DNA from: Acidithiobacillus sp.
Lineage (GTDB): Bacteria > Pseudomonadota > Gammaproteobacteria > Acidithiobacillales > Acidithiobacillaceae
Direction of reading: 5' to 3'
DNA: 14,260 nucleotides
NCBI GenBank assembly: GCA_028065135.1
Contig: JAPTWR010000056.1
Coordinates: forward strand, 1-14,260
Shown here: piece by piece, positions 13,151 to 14,260 of the stretch
How the letters are laid out: every line of letters starts with the position of its first letter
Numbering within the stretch: position 1 is the stretch's first letter
Notes under the pieces: model-generated
Told to the model about the DNA's origin: nothing
The model's input: only the letters and a program-made list of their open reading frames with translations
Databases searched by the model: none
Made by a program: the position numbers and the translations under genes

Positions 13151-14260
13151 CTACCGCGAAATCCGCCATTTCCATCTGTTCTGCGGCTTAGGTGGCGGTG
13201 CTGCCGGCTTCAACCGCGGGCAGGCTCGCGTCGGCTCCATGCAGGCCCGTTTCCGCTGCCTGGGCGGGATTGATTCCGACAAACGGGCCATCGCCGATTT
13301 TTCGCGCCTCGCTGGCGTACCGGGCACACGCTTGGATCTCTTCGACAGGGATCAGTACCGTGCCTTCCACGGCGAGGAGCCGTCTGCGGATTGGCGAGAG
13401 GCGACGTCGGCGGACATCCGCAAGGCCGCGAACAATGAACGGCCCCATATCGTCTTCACCAGCCCGCCATGCAAAGCATTTTCCGGGCTGCTTTCAGAAG
13501 GCAAGAGCAAAACCGAAAAATACCAGGCGCTTAACCGGCTGACCGTGCGCGGTATCTGGCTGACCCTGGAAGCCTGGAAAGATGACCTGCCGGAGTTCGT
13601 GATACTGGAGAACGTCCCCCGGATACAGAACCGGGGACGGCACCTGCTGGATCAGATCGGCGGGCTGCTGCGTCGCTACGGCTACGCGGTCGCCGAGACC
13701 ACCCACGATTGCGGCGAGCTGGGCGGCCTTGCCGAATCGCGCAAGCGGTTCCTGCTGGTGGCCCGGCACATGGAGAAGGTGCCACCCTTCCTCTATGAGC
13801 CGGAAAAGCGCCATTTGCTGGCCGTGGGCGACATTCTGGGCCGGATGCCCATACCTGGAGATCCTTCTGGCGGCGCCATGCACCGAGTCCCTTCTCTGCA
13901 ATGGAAGACCTGGGTGCGCCTGGCCTTCGTGGAGGCCGGTGGCGACTGGCGATCACTCAACAAGCTGGCGGTCCAGGATGGAACCCTCAAGGATTATTTG
14001 ATTCTGCCGGAGCGCCGCGCCCACTACCTGGGCGTCAATGCCTGGAATGCGCCGAGCGGGACTATTTCGGGGCGCGGCGGTGTCACCAATGGGCGCTACG
14101 CTGTGGCCGACCCGCGCCTTGAGGAAATTCACGATGGTACTTTGGGTGTGTTGCCGTGGGAGCAGGCAAGTGGCGCTGTAACAGCCAGCGGACGCCCCAT
14201 GACGGGACGATTCTCCGTGGCAGACCCGCGACCAGGCTACAAGAGCACTACGCATCAGAA
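13140..14260 (+). CDS. C5-cytosine DNA methyltransferase (3' end off window)
   Basis: At least 373 residues are present. Catalytic motifs are in family order: motif I FHLFCGLGGGAAGF (11-24), the PPC motif IV with nucleophile C111 (TSPPCKAFSG), ENV motif VI (E157-V159), and the QxRxR-like motif VIII LAESRKRFLLVAR. The enzyme transfers a methyl group to cytosine in double-stranded DNA. After motif VIII is an unusual region with two similar units ending YAVADPR (residue 326) and FSVADPR (residue 364), as in some phage C5 methylases with repeated modules. GGAGGTGATGA precedes the ATG. No endonuclease gene lies beside it, so it looks like an orphan methylase protecting the element. Confidence 0.92.
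   Translation, partial: MSNDYREIRHFHLFCGLGGGAAGFNRGQARVGSMQARFRCLGGIDSDKRAIADFSRLAGVPGTRLDLFDRDQYRAFHGEEPSADWREATSADIRKAANNERPHIVFTSPPCKAFSGLLSEGKSKTEKYQALNRLTVRGIWLTLEAWKDDLPEFVILENVPRIQNRGRHLLDQIGGLLRRYGYAVAETTHDCGELGGLAESRKRFLLVARHMEKVPPFLYEPEKRHLLAVGDILGRMPIPGDPSGGAMHRVPSLQWKTWVRLAFVEAGGDWRSLNKLAVQDGTLKDYLILPERRAHYLGVNAWNAPSGTISGRGGVTNGRYAVADPRLEEIHDGTLGVLPWEQASGAVTASGRPMTGRFSVADPRPGYKSTTHQ

Noticed and set aside
1..14260. CRISPR array, tRNA, integrase, transposase or att sites
   Set aside because: No regularly spaced repeat-spacer pattern, cloverleaf sequence, recombinase motif or terminal direct repeats were found by reading both strands.

Overview
The window looks like part of a mobile element (prophage-like, or a phage-plasmid/ICE hybrid) in a fairly GC-rich proteobacterium. 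I see no structural phage genes, integrase, conjugation genes, rRNA or tRNA, so the element type cannot be fixed from here. The gene style would fit an Acidithiobacillus-like or other beta/gammaproteobacterial host, but that is only a guess.

Left block (1-7333, minus strand, reading right to left): a lambda-type early region. It starts at a Cro-like HTH gene (7067-7333) with a good promoter, then a 31-codon ORF, an HTH-containing proline-rich protein, two tandem DUF1376 (YdaU-like) paralogs, a DnaC-like helicase loader with Walker motifs, an unrecognised acidic protein, a D12-class Dam-type adenine methylase, and an ArdC-type antirestriction/metallopeptidase protein that runs off the left edge. 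Most junctions are ATGA or TGATG stop/start overlaps, so this is probably one translationally coupled operon. The second DUF1376 gene carries a cluster of palindromic 12-bp repeats flanking a very AT-rich segment. I read this as a replication origin inside the initiator gene, as in lambda O.

Centre (7334-9601): the divergent control region and a small CI-like repressor without a peptidase domain (plus strand). Next comes a patchwork: a truncated PH-domain membrane-protein start, an intact DUF5710/zinc-ribbon gene, a truncated BrnA antitoxin with an internal 18-bp duplication, and an intact VapBC toxin-antitoxin pair whose promoter is overlapped by a large inverted repeat.

Right block (9802-14260, plus strand): a near-consensus promoter (TTGACA, 17 bp, TATAGT) starts a run of small, closely packed genes. 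They are two short hypotheticals, a HAD-type 5'(3')-deoxyribonucleotidase-like protein, a 21-codon ORF, a hypothetical, two small two-helix membrane proteins separated by a 42-codon ORF, a frameshifted short phage-type protein, two more hypotheticals, and a C5-cytosine DNA methyltransferase cut by the right edge. The A/T-richer stretch around 11040-12300 looks acquired.

Together: the left operon replicates the element and protects it (adenine methylation, ArdC); the centre controls it and holds stabilising cargo; the right operon adds cytosine methylation, nucleotide metabolism and unknown membrane proteins.
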